From the NCBI RefSeq assembly GCF_032452875.1, contig NW_026894335.1, forward strand, positions 62,001-126,000: 64,000 nucleotides of DNA, written 5' to 3'. The position numbers were made by a program, and so were the translations under genes. This document shows positions 37,082 through 50,337 of this stretch, piece after piece. The notes under the pieces are model-generated. The model was not told the DNA's origin. It did not search any database and saw only the letters and a program-made list of their open reading frames with translations. Source of the DNA: Bos javanicus (lineage: Eukaryota > Chordata > Mammalia > Artiodactyla > Bovidae). Within the stretch, counting starts at the first letter, position 1; every line of letters begins with the position of its first letter.

Positions 37082-37984
37082 ATGCTCGAGAATATCCGGG
37101 TGGACTCCTGAGGCTCGATCCCGCATTTGCGTATGCCGAGCCTCCTTCCTCATGACCTTTGTCCAGAGTGGAATGCCTCCCCGGCTCCCGGCACATGATC
37201 AGTGCATGCTCAGTCACGATATCAGTGCCTGCTCAGCCACGTGATCACTGACGGCACAGTCACGTGATCAGCGCCTCTCAGTCACGTGATCACCGTATGA
37301 TAAACACGTGATCAGTGAACGACCAGCCACGTGATCACTGCATGCGCGGTCAGGTGGTCAGTTCCTGATCAGCCACCTGATCAGTGCGTGCACAGTCCCC
37401 TGATCAGCGCCTGTCAGTCACTGATCACTGCCTGATAAACACGTGATCAGTGCCCGAACAGCCACGTCATCAGTGCATGCGCAGTCACGTGATCAGTGCA
37501 TGATAGCCACGTGATCAGTGCGTGCACAGTCCCATGATCAGCGCCTGTCAGTCACTGATCATTGCCTGATAAACACGTGATCAGTGCATGATGAGCCATG
37601 TGATCAGTGCCCGATCAGCCACGTCATCAGTGCATGCGCAGTCACGTCATCAGTGCATGATAGCCACGTGATCAGTGCATGCTCAGTCACGTGATCTGGA
37701 CTTGATCAGCCACGTGATCAGTGCCTGCAGAGTCACGTGATCAGGGCCTGCTGAGCTGCGTGATTCCTGCCGGCTCATCTGCATGACAATTGCCAGCTGA
37801 GCTGCGTGATTCCTGTCGGCTCATCTGCTTGACAATTGCCAGCTGAGCTGCGTGATTCCTGCCTGGTCACGTGCTTGATTATTGCCAGTTGAGCAGCATG
37901 ATTCGTCACTGCTGAGCTCCATGCTTATTGCCTGCTGATTGCGTGGTTCGTGTCTGCTCAGCTCTTTGAGTATTGCCTCCTGAG

Positions 37985-38604
37985 GTCCCTGTTCGGTCGC
38001 CACCTGCCGGGGACCAGCCCCAACTGATCCAGGGTATTCGAAGGAGAGATGGCCTAGGCGACTATTTATATGCTAATCAGAGATGTCAAGAATAATAGTA
38101 TGAGGAGAGCTCAGTAGGAAAATTCGGTGGAGAAAAGAGACTGAGTAGCTTGGTTTACGCGGAAGACCAATCAAACTTCAAGACAAGAAGTTTGCACCAC
38201 TTACGTAGGCCGCAGGCGCCCTCTCGAATAGCGAAAGGTGCCTCACCCTAGACACCTTCTCGAGTGGGTCTTAGCAGCCCAGGCATAATTAGTAAGCGTG
38301 GTGGGTTCCGCGCTCCAGATGGAGACTCAGCTGGAAGTTAAAGGGAAGAATGACAAGGAACTTTATGAATTGGAGCTGTAAGTTAACTCTTTGACAGAGA
38401 GAGCGAGATGGTGGTGGGGGACAGCCCCCAGTGAAATCAGAGGTGAGAGCACAAAGCAATACAGTAGGCAGACTCTGGTTTTTTTGGGGGAGATGCTCGA
38501 GAATATCCGGGTGGACTCCTGAGGCTCGATCCCGCATTTGCGTATGCCGAGCCTCCTTCCTCATGACCTTTGTCCAGAGTGGAATGCCTCCCCGGCTCCC
38601 GGCA
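37985..38604 (-). mobile_element. PBS-LTR copy 23
   Basis: LTR proper 38,005-38,604 (600 bp), D block 37,742-37,984. T/G tract T7G5 after ACTCTGG, a variant shared with copies 2, 6, 27, 30, 31, 32 and 36. Standard tail. Confidence 0.96.
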
Positions 38605-39395
38605 CATGATCAGTGCATGCTCAGTCACGATATCAGTGCCTGCTCAGCCACGTGATCACTGACGGCACAGTCACGTGATCAGCGCCTCTCAGTCACGTGA
38701 TCACCGTATGATAAACACGTGATCAGTGAACGACCAGCCACGTGATCACTGCATGCGCGGTCAGGTGGTCAGTTCCTGATCAGCCACCTGATCAGTGCGT
38801 GCACAGTCCCCTGATCAGCGCCTGTCAGTCACTGATCACTGCCTGATAAACACGTGATCAGTGCCCGAACAGCCACGTCATCAGTGCATGCGCAGTCACG
38901 TGATCAGTGCATGATAGCCACGTGATCAGTGCGTGCACAGTCCCATGATCAGCGCCTGTCAGTCACTGATCATTGCCTGATAAACACGTGATCAGTGCAT
39001 GATGAGCCATGTGATCAGTGCCCGATCAGCCACGTCATCAGTGCATGCGCAGTCACGTCATCAGTGCATGATAGCCACGTGATCAGTGCATGCTCAGTCA
39101 CGTGATCTGGACTTGATCAGCCACGTGATCAGTGCCTGCAGAGTCACGTGATCAGGGCCTGCTGAGCTGCGTGATTCCTGCCGGCTCATCTGCATGACAA
39201 TTGCCAGCTGAGCTGCGTGATTCCTGTCGGCTCATCTGCTTGACAATTGCCAGCTGAGCTGCGTGATTCCTGCCTGGTCACGTGCTTGATTATTGCCAGT
39301 TGAGCAGCATGATTCGTCACTGCTGAGCTCCATGCTTATTGCCTGCTGATTGCGTGGTTCGTGTCTGCTCAGCTCTTTGAGTATTGCCTCCTGAG

Positions 39396-40016
39396 GTCCC
39401 TGTTCGGTCGCCACCTGCCGGGGACCAGCCCCAACTGATCCAGGGTATTCGAAGGAGAGATGGCCTAGGCGACTATTTATATGCTAATCAGAGATGTCAA
39501 GAATAATAGTATGAGGAGAGCTCAGTAGGAAAATTCGGTGGAGAAAAGAGACTGAGTAGCTTGGTTTACGCGGAAGACCAATCAAACTTCAAGACAAGAA
39601 GTTTGCACCACTTACGTAGGCCGCAGGCGCCCTCTCGAATAGCGAAAGGTGCCTCACCCTAGACACCTTCTCGAGTGGGTCTTAGCAGCCCAGGCATAAT
39701 TAGTAAGCGTGGTGGGTTCCGCGCTCCAGATGGAGACTCAGCTGGAAGTTAAAGGGAAGAATGACAAGGAACTTTATGAATTGGAGCTGTAAGTTAACTC
39801 TTTGACAGAGAGAGCGAGATGGTGGTGGGGGACAGCCCCCAGTGAAATCAGAGGTGAGAGCACAAAGCAATACAGTAGGCAGACTCCGGTTTTTTTGGGG
39901 GGAGATGCTCGAGAATATCCGGGTGGACTCCTGAGGCTCGATCCCGCATTTGCGTATGCCGAGCCTCCTTCCTCATGACCTTTGTCCAGAGTGGAATGCC
40001 TCCCCGGCTCCCGGCA
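39396..40016 (-). mobile_element. PBS-LTR copy 24
   Basis: LTR proper 39,416-40,016 (601 bp), D block 39,153-39,395. T/G tract T7G6, standard 548-bp tail. Confidence 0.96.
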
Positions 40017-40807
40017 CATGATCAGTGCATGCTCAGTCACGATATCAGTGCCTGCTCAGCCACGTGATCACTGACGGCACAGTCACGTGATCAGCGCCTC
40101 TCAGTCACGTGATCACCGTATGATAAACACGTGATCAGTGAACGACCAGCCACGTGATCACTGCATGCGCGGTCAGGTGGTCAGTTCCTGATCAGCCACC
40201 TGATCAGTGCGTGCACAGTCCCCTGATCAGCGCCTGTCAGTCACTGATCACTGCCTGATAAACACGTGATCAGTGCCCGAACAGCCACGTCATCAGTGCA
40301 TGCGCAGTCACGTGATCAGTGCATGATAGCCACGTGATCAGTGCGTGCACAGTCCCATGATCAGCGCCTGTCAGTCACTGATCATTGCCTGATAAACACG
40401 TGATCAGTGCATGATGAGCCATGTGATCAGTGCCCGATCAGCCACGTCATCAGTGCATGCGCAGTCACGTCATCAGTGCATGATAGCCACGTGATCAGTG
40501 CATGCTCAGTCACGTGATCTGGACTTGATCAGCCACGTGATCAGTGCCTGCAGAGTCACGTGATCAGGGCCTGCTGAGCTGCGTGATTCCTGCCGGCTCA
40601 TCTGCATGACAATTGCCAGCTGAGCTGCGTGATTCCTGTCGGCTCATCTGCTTGACAATTGCCAGCTGAGCTGCGTGATTCCTGCCTGGTCACGTGCTTG
40701 ATTATTGCCAGTTGAGCAGCATGATTCGTCACTGCTGAGCTCCATGCTTATTGCCTGCTGATTGCGTGGTTCGTGTCTGCTCAGCTCTTTGAGTATTGCC
40801 TCCTGAG

Positions 40808-41426
40808 GTCCCTGTTCGGTCGCCACCTGCCGGGGACCAGCCCCAACTGATCCAGGGTATTCGAAGGAGAGATGGCCTAGGCGACTATTTATATGCTAAT
40901 CAGAGATGTCAAGAATAATAGTATGAGGAGAGCTCAGTAGGAAAATTCGGTGGAGAAAAGAGACTGAGTAGCTTGGTTTACGCGGAAGACCAATCAAACT
41001 TCAAGACAAGAAGTTTGCACCACTTACGTAGGCCGCAGGCGCCCTCTCGAATAGCGAAAGGTGCCTCACCCTAGACACCTTCTCGAGTGGGTCTTAGCAG
41101 CCCAGGCATAATTAGTAAGCGTGGTGGGTTCCGCGCTCCAGATGGAGACTCAGCTGGAAGTTAAAGGGAAGAATGACAAGGAACTTTATGAATTGGAGCT
41201 GTAAGTTAACTCTTTGACAGAGAGAGCGAGATGGTGGTGGGGGACAGCCCCCAGTGAAATCAGAGGTGAGAGCACAAAGCAATACAGTAGGCAGACTCCG
41301 GTTTTTTGGGGGAGATGCTCGAGAATATCCGGGTGGACTCCTGAGGCTCGATCCCGCATTTGCGTATGCCGAGCCTCCTTCCTCATGACCTTTGTCCAGA
41401 GTGGAATGCCTCCCCGGCTCCCGGCA
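40808..41426 (-). mobile_element. PBS-LTR copy 25
   Basis: LTR proper 40,828-41,426 (599 bp), D block 40,565-40,807. T/G tract T6G5. Standard tail with the GCGCAGTCAGG variant. Confidence 0.96.
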
Positions 41427-42217
41427 CATGATCAGTGCATGCTCAGTCACGATATCAGTGCCTGCTCAGCCACGTGATCACTGACGGCACAGTCACGTGA
41501 TCAGCGCCTCTCAGTCACGTGATCACCGTATGATAAACACGTGATCAGTGAACGACCAGCCACGTGATCACTGCATGCGCAGTCAGGTGGTCAGTTCCTG
41601 ATCAGCCACCTGATCAGTGCGTGCACAGTCCCCTGATCAGCGCCTGTCAGTCACTGATCACTGCCTGATAAACACGTGATCAGTGCCCGAACAGCCACGT
41701 CATCAGTGCATGCGCAGTCACGTGATCAGTGCATGATAGCCACGTGATCAGTGCGTGCACAGTCCCATGATCAGCGCCTGTCAGTCACTGATCATTGCCT
41801 GATAAACACGTGATCAGTGCATGATGAGCCATGTGATCAGTGCCCGATCAGCCACGTCATCAGTGCATGCGCAGTCACGTCATCAGTGCATGATAGCCAC
41901 GTGATCAGTGCATGCTCAGTCACGTGATCTGGACTTGATCAGCCACGTGATCAGTGCCTGCAGAGTCACGTGATCAGGGCCTGCTGAGCTGCGTGATTCC
42001 TGCCGGCTCATCTGCATGACAATTGCCAGCTGAGCTGCGTGATTCCTGTCGGCTCATCTGCTTGACAATTGCCAGCTGAGCTGCGTGATTCCTGCCTGGT
42101 CACGTGCTTGATTATTGCCAGTTGAGCAGCATGATTCGTCACTGCTGAGCTCCATGCTTATTGCCTGCTGATTGCGTGGTTCGTGTCTGCTCAGCTCTTT
42201 GAGTATTGCCTCCTGAG

Positions 42218-42838
42218 GTCCCTGTTCGGTCGCCACCTGCCGGGGACCAGCCCCAACTGATCCAGGGTATTCGAAGGAGAGATGGCCTAGGCGACTATTT
42301 ATATGCTAATCAGAGATGTCAAGAATAATAGTATGAGGAGAGCTCAGTAGGAAAATTCGGTGGAGAAAAGAGACTGAGTAGCTTGGTTTACGCGGAAGAC
42401 CAATCAAACTTCAAGACAAGAAGTTTGCACCACTTACGTAGGCCGCAGGCGCCCTCTCGAATAGCGAAAGGTGCCTCACCCTAGACACCTTCTCGAGTGG
42501 GTCTTAGCAGCCCAGGCATAATTAGTAAGCGTGGTGGGTTCCGCGCTCCAGATGGAGACTCAGCTGGAAGTTAAAGGGAAGAATGACAAGGAACTTTATG
42601 AATTGGAGCTGTAAGTTAACTCTTTGACAGAGAGAGCGAGATGGTGGTGGGGGACAGCCCCCAGTGAAATCAGAGGTGAGAGCACAAAGCAATACAGTAG
42701 GCAGACTCCGGTTTTTTTGGGGGGAGATGCTCGAGAATATCCGGGTGGACTCCTGAGGCTCGATCCCGCATTTGCGTATGCCGAGCCTCCTTCCTCATGA
42801 CCTTTGTCCAGAGTGGAATGCCTCCCCGGCTCCCGGCA
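42218..42838 (-). mobile_element. PBS-LTR copy 26
   Basis: LTR proper 42,238-42,838 (601 bp), D block 41,975-42,217. T/G tract T7G6. The tail is 525 bp and carries the S-linked GCGAGGTCAGG and ACTGCCCGATAAAC but not the six-monomer deletion, a possible recombinant. Confidence 0.96.
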
Positions 42839-43606
42839 CATGATCAGTGCATGCTCAGTCACGATATCAGTGCCTGCTCAGCCACGTGATCACTGACGGC
42901 ACAGTCACGTCATCAGCGCCTCTCAGTCACGTGATCACCGTATGATAAACACGTGATCAGTGAACGACCAGCCACGTGATCACTGCATGCGAGGTCAGGT
43001 GGTCAGTTCCTGATCAGCCACCTGATCAGTGCGTGCACAGTCCCCTGATCAGCGCCTGTCAGTCACTGATCACTGCCCGATAAACACGTGATCAGTGCCC
43101 GAACAGCCACGTCATCAGTGCATGCGCAGTCACGTGATCAGTGCATGATAGCCACGTGATCAGTGCGTGCACAGTCCCATGATCAGCGCCTGTCAGTCAC
43201 TGATCATTGCCTGATAAACACGTGATCAGTGCATGATGAGCCATGTGATCAGTGCCCAATCAGCCACGTCATCAGTGCATGATAGCCACGTGATCAGTGC
43301 ATGCTCAGTCACGTGATCTGGACTTGATCAGCCACGTGATCAGTGCCTGCAGAGTCACGTGATCAGGGCCTGCTGAGCTGCGTGATTCCTGCCGGCTCAT
43401 CTGCATGACAATTGCCAGCTGAGCTGCGTGATTCCTGTCGGCTCATCTGCTTGACAATTGCCAGCTGAGCTGCGTGATTCCTGCCTGGTCACGTGCTTGA
43501 TTTTTGCCAGTTGAGCAGCATGATTCGTCACTGCTGAGCTCCATGCTTATTGCCTGCTGGTTGCGTGGTTCGTGTCTGCTCAGCTCTTTGAGTATTGCCT
43601 CCTGAG

Positions 43607-44227
43607 GTCCCTGTTCGGTCGCCACCTGCCGGGGACCAGCCCCAACTGATCCAGGGTATTCGAAGGAGAGATGGCCTAGGCGACTATTTATATGCTAATC
43701 AGAGATGGCAAGAATAATAGTATGAGGAGAGCTCAGTAGGAAAATTCGGTGGAGAAAAGAGACTGAGTAGCTTGGTTTACGCGGAAGACCAATCAAACTT
43801 CAAGACAAGAAGTTTGCACCACTTACGTAGGCCGCAGGCGCCCTCTCGAATAGCGAAAGGTGCCTCACCCTAGACACCTTCTCGAGTGGGTCTTAGCAGC
43901 CCAGGCATAATTAGTAAGCGTGGTGGGTTCCGCGCTCCAGATGGAGACTCAGCTGGAAGTTAAAGGGAAGAATGACAAGGAACTTTATGAATTGGAGCTG
44001 TAAGTTAACTCTTTGACAGAGAGAGCGAGATGGTGGTGGGGGACAGCCCCCAGTGAAATCAGAGGTGAGAGCACAAAGCAATACAGTAGGCAGACTCTGG
44101 TTTTTTTGGGGGGAGATGCTCGAGAATATCCGGGTGGACTCCTGAGGCTCGATCCCGCATTTGCGTATGCCGAGCCTCCTTCCTCATGACCTTTGTCCAG
44201 AGTGGAAGGCCTCCCCGGCTCCCGGCA
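43607..44227 (-). mobile_element. PBS-LTR copy 27
   Basis: LTR proper 43,627-44,227 (601 bp), D block 43,364-43,606 with private TGATTTTTGCC and GCTGGTTGCG. T/G tract T7G6 after ACTCTGG; private GATGGCAAG; GGAAGGCCTCC shared with copies 18 and 33. Its tail runs into the LTR-free island. Confidence 0.96.
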
Positions 44228-44619
44228 CATGATCAGTGCATGCTCAGTCACGATATCAGTGCCTGCTCAGCCACGTGATCACTGACGGCACAGTCACGTG
44301 ATCAGCGCCTCTCAGTCACGTGATCACCGTATGATAAACACGTGATCAGTGAACGACCAGCCACGTGATCACTGCATGCGCGGTCAGGTGGTCAGTTCCT
44401 GATCAGCCACCTGATCAGTGCGTGCACAGTCCCCTGATCAGCGCCTGTCAGTCACTGATCACTGCCTGATAAACACGTGATCAGTGCCCGAACAGCCACG
44501 TCATCAGTGCATGCGCAGTCACGTGATCAGTGCATGATAGCCACGTGATCAGTGCATGCACAGTCCCATGATCAGTGACTGTCAGTCACTGATCATTGCC
44601 TGATAAACACGTGATCAGT

Positions 44620-47600
44620 GCATGATCAGCCACGTGATCAGTGCATGATCAGTCACGTGATCAGTGCATGATCATCCACGTGATCAGTGCATGATCAGTC
44701 ACGTGATCAGTGCATGATCAGACGTGATCAGTGCATGATCAGTCACGTGATCAGTGCATGATAGCCACGTGATCAGTGCATGATCAGTCACCTGATCAGT
44801 GCATGATCATTCACGTGACCAGTGCATGGTAGCTACGTGATCAGTGCATGATCAGCCACGTGATCAGTGCATGATAGCCACGTGATCAGTGCATGATCAG
44901 CCACGTGATCAGTGCATGATCAGTCACGTGATCAGTGCATGATCAGCCACGTGATCAGTGCATGATCAGCCACGTGATCAGTGCATGATCAGTCACGTGA
45001 TCAGTGCATGGTAGCTGCATGATCAGTGCATGATCAGCCACGTGATCAGTGCATGATAGCCACGTGATCAGTGCATGATCAGTCACGTGATCAGTGCATG
45101 ATCAGTCACGTGATCAGTGCATGATCAATTACGTGATCAGTGCATGATCAGTCACGTGACCAGTGCATGGTAGCTGCGTGATCAGTGCATGATCAGCCAC
45201 GTGATCAGTGCATGATAGCCACGTGATCAGTGCATGATCAGTCACGTGATCAGTGCATGATCAGTCACGTGATCAGTGCATGATCAGCCACGTGATCAGT
45301 GCATGATAGCCACGTGATCAGTGCATGATCAGTCACGTGATCAGTGCATGATCAGCCACGTGATCAGTGCATGATCAATTACGTGATCAGTGCATGATCA
45401 GTCACGTGATCAGTGCATGATAGCTACGTGATCAGTGCATGATCAGCCACGTGATCAGTGCATGAGTGCCACGTGATCAGTGCATGATATGTCACGTGAC
45501 AGGTGTGTGATCAGCCACGTGAACAGTGCATGTTCAGCCACGTGATCAGTGCATGATAGCCACGTGATCAGTGCATGATCAGTTACGTGAGCAGTGTATG
45601 ATCAGCCACGTGATCAGTGCATGGTCAGACACGTGAACAGTGTATGATCAGCCACGTGATCAGTGCATGATATCCAAGTGATCAGTGCATGATCAGTCAC
45701 GTGATCAGTGTATGATCAGCCACGTGAACAGTGCATGCTCAGTCACGTGATCAGGGCCTGCTGAGCTGCGTGATTACTGTCTGCTCATCTGCTTGACAAT
45801 TGCCAGCTGAGCTGCACGATTCCTGCCTGTCATCTGCTTGACAATTGCCAGCTGTGCTGCGTAATTCCTGCCTGCTCAGCTGCTTGATTATTGCCAGCTG
45901 AGCAGCATGATTCCTCACAGCTGAGTTCCATGATTATTGCCTGCTGACTGTTTGATTCGTGCCTACTCAGCTCTTTGTTTATTGCCTCCAGAGGCACATG
46001 ATCAGTGTATGATAGCAAACATGATCAGCGCATGATCAGTCACATGATCAGCGCCATTAAGTCACGTGATCACTACATGATAGTCATGTGATCAGTCCAT
46101 GCTCAGTCACGGTATCAGTGCATGATCAGCCACGTGATCAGTGCATGATCTGTCACATGATTAGTGTATGATCATCAACGTGATCAGCGCATGGGCAGTC
46201 ATGTGATCAGTGCATGATATAGACGTGATCAGTGCATGATCAGTAACCTGATGGGTGTATGATCATTCACGTGACCTGTACATGGTAGCTACATGATCAT
46301 TGCATGATCAGCCACGTGACTAGTGCATGATAGCCACGTGATCACTGCATGATCAGTCACGTGATCAGTGCATGATCAGTCATGTGACCAGTACATGGTA
46401 GCTGCGTGATCATGGCATGATCAGCCACGTGATCAGTGCATGATCAGTCACGTGATCAGTGCATGATCAGCCACGTGATCAGTGCATGATAGCCACGTGA
46501 TCAGTGCATGATCAGTCACGTGATCAGTGCATGATCAGTCACGTGATCAGTGCATGATCAGCCACGTGATCAGTGCATGATCAGTCACGTGATCAGTGCA
46601 TGATCAGTCACGTGATCAGTGCATGATAGCCACGTGATCAGTGCATGATCAGCCACGTGATCAGTGCATGATAGCCACGTGATCAGTGCATGATCAGTCA
46701 CGTGATCGTGTGTGATCAGCCACGTGATCAGTGCATGATAGCCACGTGATCAGTGCATGATAGCCACGTGATCAGTGCATGATCAGTCACGTGATCAGTG
46801 CATGATCAGTCACGTGATCAGTGCATGATCAGCCACGTGATCAGTGCATGATATCAGTGCATGATAGCCACGTGATCAGTGCATGATCAGTCACGTGATC
46901 AGTGCATGATCAGCCACGTGATCAGTGCATGATATCCACGTGATCAGTGCATGATAGCCACGTGATCAGTGCATGATCAGCCACGTGATCAGTGCATGAT
47001 CAGTCACGTGATCATGTGTGATCAGCCACGTGATCAGTGCATGATCAGCCACGTGATCAGTGCATGATCAGTTACGTGATCAGTGCATGATCAGTCACGT
47101 GATCAGTGCATGGTTGCTACGTGATCAGTGCATGACAGCCACGTGATCAGTGCATGATAGCCACGTGATCAGTGCATGATCAGTCACGTGATCAGTGCAT
47201 GATCAGCCACGTGATCAGTGCATGATAGCCACGTGATCAGTGCATGATCAGTCACGTGATCAGTGCATGATAGCTACGTGATCAGTGCATGATCAGCCAC
47301 GTGATCAGTGCATGATAGCCACGTGATCAGTGCATGATAGCCACGTGATCAGTGCATGATCAGTCACGTGATCAGTGCATGATCAGCCACGTGATCAGTG
47401 CATGATCAGTCACGTGATCAGTGCATGATCAGTCACGTGATCAGTGCATGATGGCTACGTGATCAGTGCATGATCAGCCACGTGATCAGTGCATGATAGC
47501 ACGTGATCAGTGCATGATCAGCTACATGATCAGTGCATGATCAGCCACGTGATCAGTGCATGATCAGTCACGTGATCAGTGCATGATCATCCACGTGATC

Positions 47601-49870
47601 AGTGCATGATCAGTCATGTGATCAGTGCATGATATAGACATGATCAGTGCATGATCAGTCACGTGATCAGTGCATGATCAGCCACGTGATCAGTGCATGA
47701 TAGCCACTGATCAGTGCATGATCAGTCACGTGATCAGTGCATGATCAGTCACGTGATCAGTGCATGATCAGCCACGTGATCAGTGCATGATCAGCCACGT
47801 GATCAGTGCATGATCAGTCACGTGATCAGTGCATGATCAGTCACGTGATCAGTGCATGGTAGCTACGTGATCAGTGCATGATCAGCCACGTGATCAGTGC
47901 ATGATAGCCACGTGATCAGTGCATGATCAGTCACGTGATCAGTGCATGATAGCTACGTGATCAGTGCATGATCAGCCACGTGATCAGTGCATGATAGCCA
48001 CGTGATCAGTGCATGATCAGTCACGTGATCAGTGCATGATCAGTCACGTGATCAGTGCATGGTAGCTACGTGATCAGTGCATGATCAGCCACGTGATCAG
48101 TGCATGATAGCCACGTGATCAGTGCATGATCAGTCACGTGATCAGTATGATCAGCCACGTGATCAGTGCATGATCAGCCACGTGATCAGTGCATGATCAG
48201 TCACATGATCAGTGCATGATCATCCACGTGATCAGTGCATGATCAGTCACGTGATCAGTGCATGATATAGACGTGATCAGTGCATGATCAGTCACGTGAT
48301 CAGTGCATGATAGCCACGTGATCAGTGCATGATCAGTCACGTGATCAGTGCATGATCAGTCACGTGATCAGTGCATGATAGCTACGTGATCAGTGCATGA
48401 TCAGCCACGTGATCAGTGCATGATAGCCACGTGATCAGTGCATGATCAGTCACGTGATCAGTGCATGATCAGTCACGTGATCAGTGCATGGTAGCTGCGT
48501 GATCAGTGCATGATCAGCCACGTGATCAGTGCATGATAGCCACGTGATCAGTGCATGATCAGCCACGTGATCAGTGCATGATCAGTCACGTGATCAGTGC
48601 ATGATCAGCCACGTGATCAGTGCATGATCAGCCACGTGATCAGTGCATGATCAGCCACGTGATCAGTGCATGATAGCCACGTGATCAGTGCATGATCAGT
48701 CACGTGATCAGTGCATGATCAGTCACGTGATCAGTGCATGATCAGCCACGTGATCAGTGCATGATAGCTACGTGATCAGTGCATGATCAGCCACGTGATC
48801 AGTGCATGATAGCCACGTGATCAGTGCATGATCAGTCACGTGATCAGTGTATGATCAGCCACGTGATCAGTGCATGATAGCCACGTGATCAGTGCATGAT
48901 CAGTCACGTGATCAGTGCATGATCAGCCACGTGATCAGTGCATGATCAGTCACGTGATCAGTGCATGATATAGACGTGATCAGTGCATGATCAGTCACGT
49001 GATCAGTGCATGATCAGCCACGTGATCAGTGCATGATAGCCGGTGATCAGTGCATGATAGCCAGTGATCAGTGCATGATCAGTCATGTGATCAGTGCATG
49101 ATCAGCCACGTGATCAGTGCATGATAGCCACTGATCAGTGCATGATCAGTCACGTGATCAGTGCATGATCAGTCACGTGATCAGTGCATGATCAGTCACG
49201 TCATAGGTCTGTGATCAGCCACGTGATCAGTGCATGAGAGCCACGTGATCAGTGCATGATCAGTCACGTGATCAGTGCATGATCAGTCATGTGACAGTAC
49301 ATGTAGCTGCGTGATCATTGCATGATCAGCCACGTGATCAGTGCATGATAGCCACGTGATCAGTGCATGATCAGTCACGTGATCAGTGCATGATCAGCCA
49401 CGTGATCAGTGCATGATGAGCAACGTGATCAGTGCATGATCAGCCACGTGATCAGTGCATGATGAGCCACGTGATCAGTGCATGATCAATTACGTGATCA
49501 GTGCATGATCAGTCACGTGACCAGTACATGGTAGCAACGTGATCAGTGCATGATCAGCCACGTGATCAGTGCATGATAGTCACGTGATCAGTGCATGATC
49601 AGTCACGTGATCGTGTGTGATCAGCCACGTGATCAGTGCATGATCAGTGCATGATAACCACGTGATCAGTGCATGATCAGCCACGTGATCAGTGCATGAT
49701 CAGTCACGTGATCAGTGTGATCAGCCACGTGATCAGTGCATGATCAGTCACGTGATCAGTGCATGATCAGTCACGTGATCAGTGCATGATCAGTCACGTG
49801 ATCAGTGCATGATGCCACGTGATCAGTGCATGATCAGCCACGTGATCAGTGCATGATAGCCACGTGATCA
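44620..49870 (-). repeat. LTR-free 23-bp island within the HOR array
   Basis: Homogeneous monomers (CACGTGATCAGTGCATGATC plus AGT, AGC or a 22-bp AGC form) with one D block. Recurrent variants are GATATAGACGTG (about 46,217, 47,632, 48,263, 48,970) and CATGGTAGCTACGTG (repeated irregularly). Both edges fall inside the HOR tail at the AGTCCCATGATCAGTG...CCTGATAAACACG step, so the island replaces or expands part of a single unit's tail. LTR spacing across it is 6,731 bp. Confidence 0.92.
45752..45995 (-). repeat. D block D5 (type I), empty-site allele
   Basis: 244-bp type I block, ending TTGCCTCCAGAGGCACATGATCAG, the uninterrupted form of the insert junction. Almost identical to D6 (one difference noticed, GTAATTCC versus GTGATTCC) and an inverted near-copy of D3. 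The homology continues for hundreds of bp to its right. The open frame at 45,830-46,018 is a chance frame. Confidence 0.9.
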
Positions 49871-50337
49871 GTGCATGCACAGTCCCATGATCAGTGCCTG
49901 TCAGTCACTGATCAGTGCATGATAAACACGTGATCAGTGCATGATCAGCCATGTGATCAGTGCATGATCAGCCACGTGATCAGTGCATGCGCAGTCACGT
50001 GATCAGTGCATGATAGCCACGTGATCAGTGCATGATCAGTCACGTGATCTGGACTTGATCAGCCACGTGATCAGTGCATGCAGAGTCACGTGATCAGGGC
50101 CTGCTGAGCTGCGTGATTCCTGCCGGCTCATCTGCATGACAATTGCCAGCTGAGCTGCGTGATTCCTGTCGGCTCATCTGCTTGACAATTGCCAGCTGAG
50201 CTGCGTGATTCCTGCCTGGTCACGTGCTTGATTATTGCCAGTTGAGCAGCATGATTCGTCACTGCTGAGCTCCATGCTTATTGCCTGCTGATTGCGTGGT
50301 TCGTGTCTGCTCAGCTCTTTGAGTATTGCCTCCTGAG

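Larger units (their letters stand above)
36574..37193 (-). mobile_element. PBS-LTR copy 22 (reference copy)
   Basis: LTR proper 36,594-37,193 (600 bp), D block 36,331-36,573. On the minus strand it begins TGCCGGGAGCC and ends GGTCCCCGGCA, giving TG...CA ends and an 11-bp imperfect terminal inverted repeat (9 of 11). A 2-bp GG spacer and a tRNA-Lys3-like PBS follow, which fix the orientation and identify it as a retroviral LTR (LTR-U5-PBS order). It is probably a class II, betaretrovirus-like ruminant element (inference). A TATAAATA and an ATTGG are present. There is no internal viral sequence beyond the PBS, no second LTR and no target duplication. Its only homopolymer is T6G6. Shared by all copies and used here as the description of the family. 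Confidence 0.95.
6947..44620 (-). repeat. HOR array 1: 27 units of about 1.41 kb
   Basis: Units are D block (243 bp), PBS (18 bp), 2-bp spacer, LTR (599-603 bp) and a tail of about 24 monomers (modal 548 bp). LTR start-to-start distances are mostly 1,398-1,415 bp, with exceptions of 1,276, 1,160, 1,271, 1,275, 1,808 and two or three about 23 bp short. Units 1-8 carry several private substitutions each and units 9-27 very few. The layout matches my recollection of the bovine 1.711a satellite. Confidence 0.95.

Noticed and set aside
36574..37193. A provirus or coding retroviral genes
   Set aside because: Nothing beyond one LTR and the PBS is present; no gag, pro, pol or env-like sequence and no polypurine tract beside the LTR.
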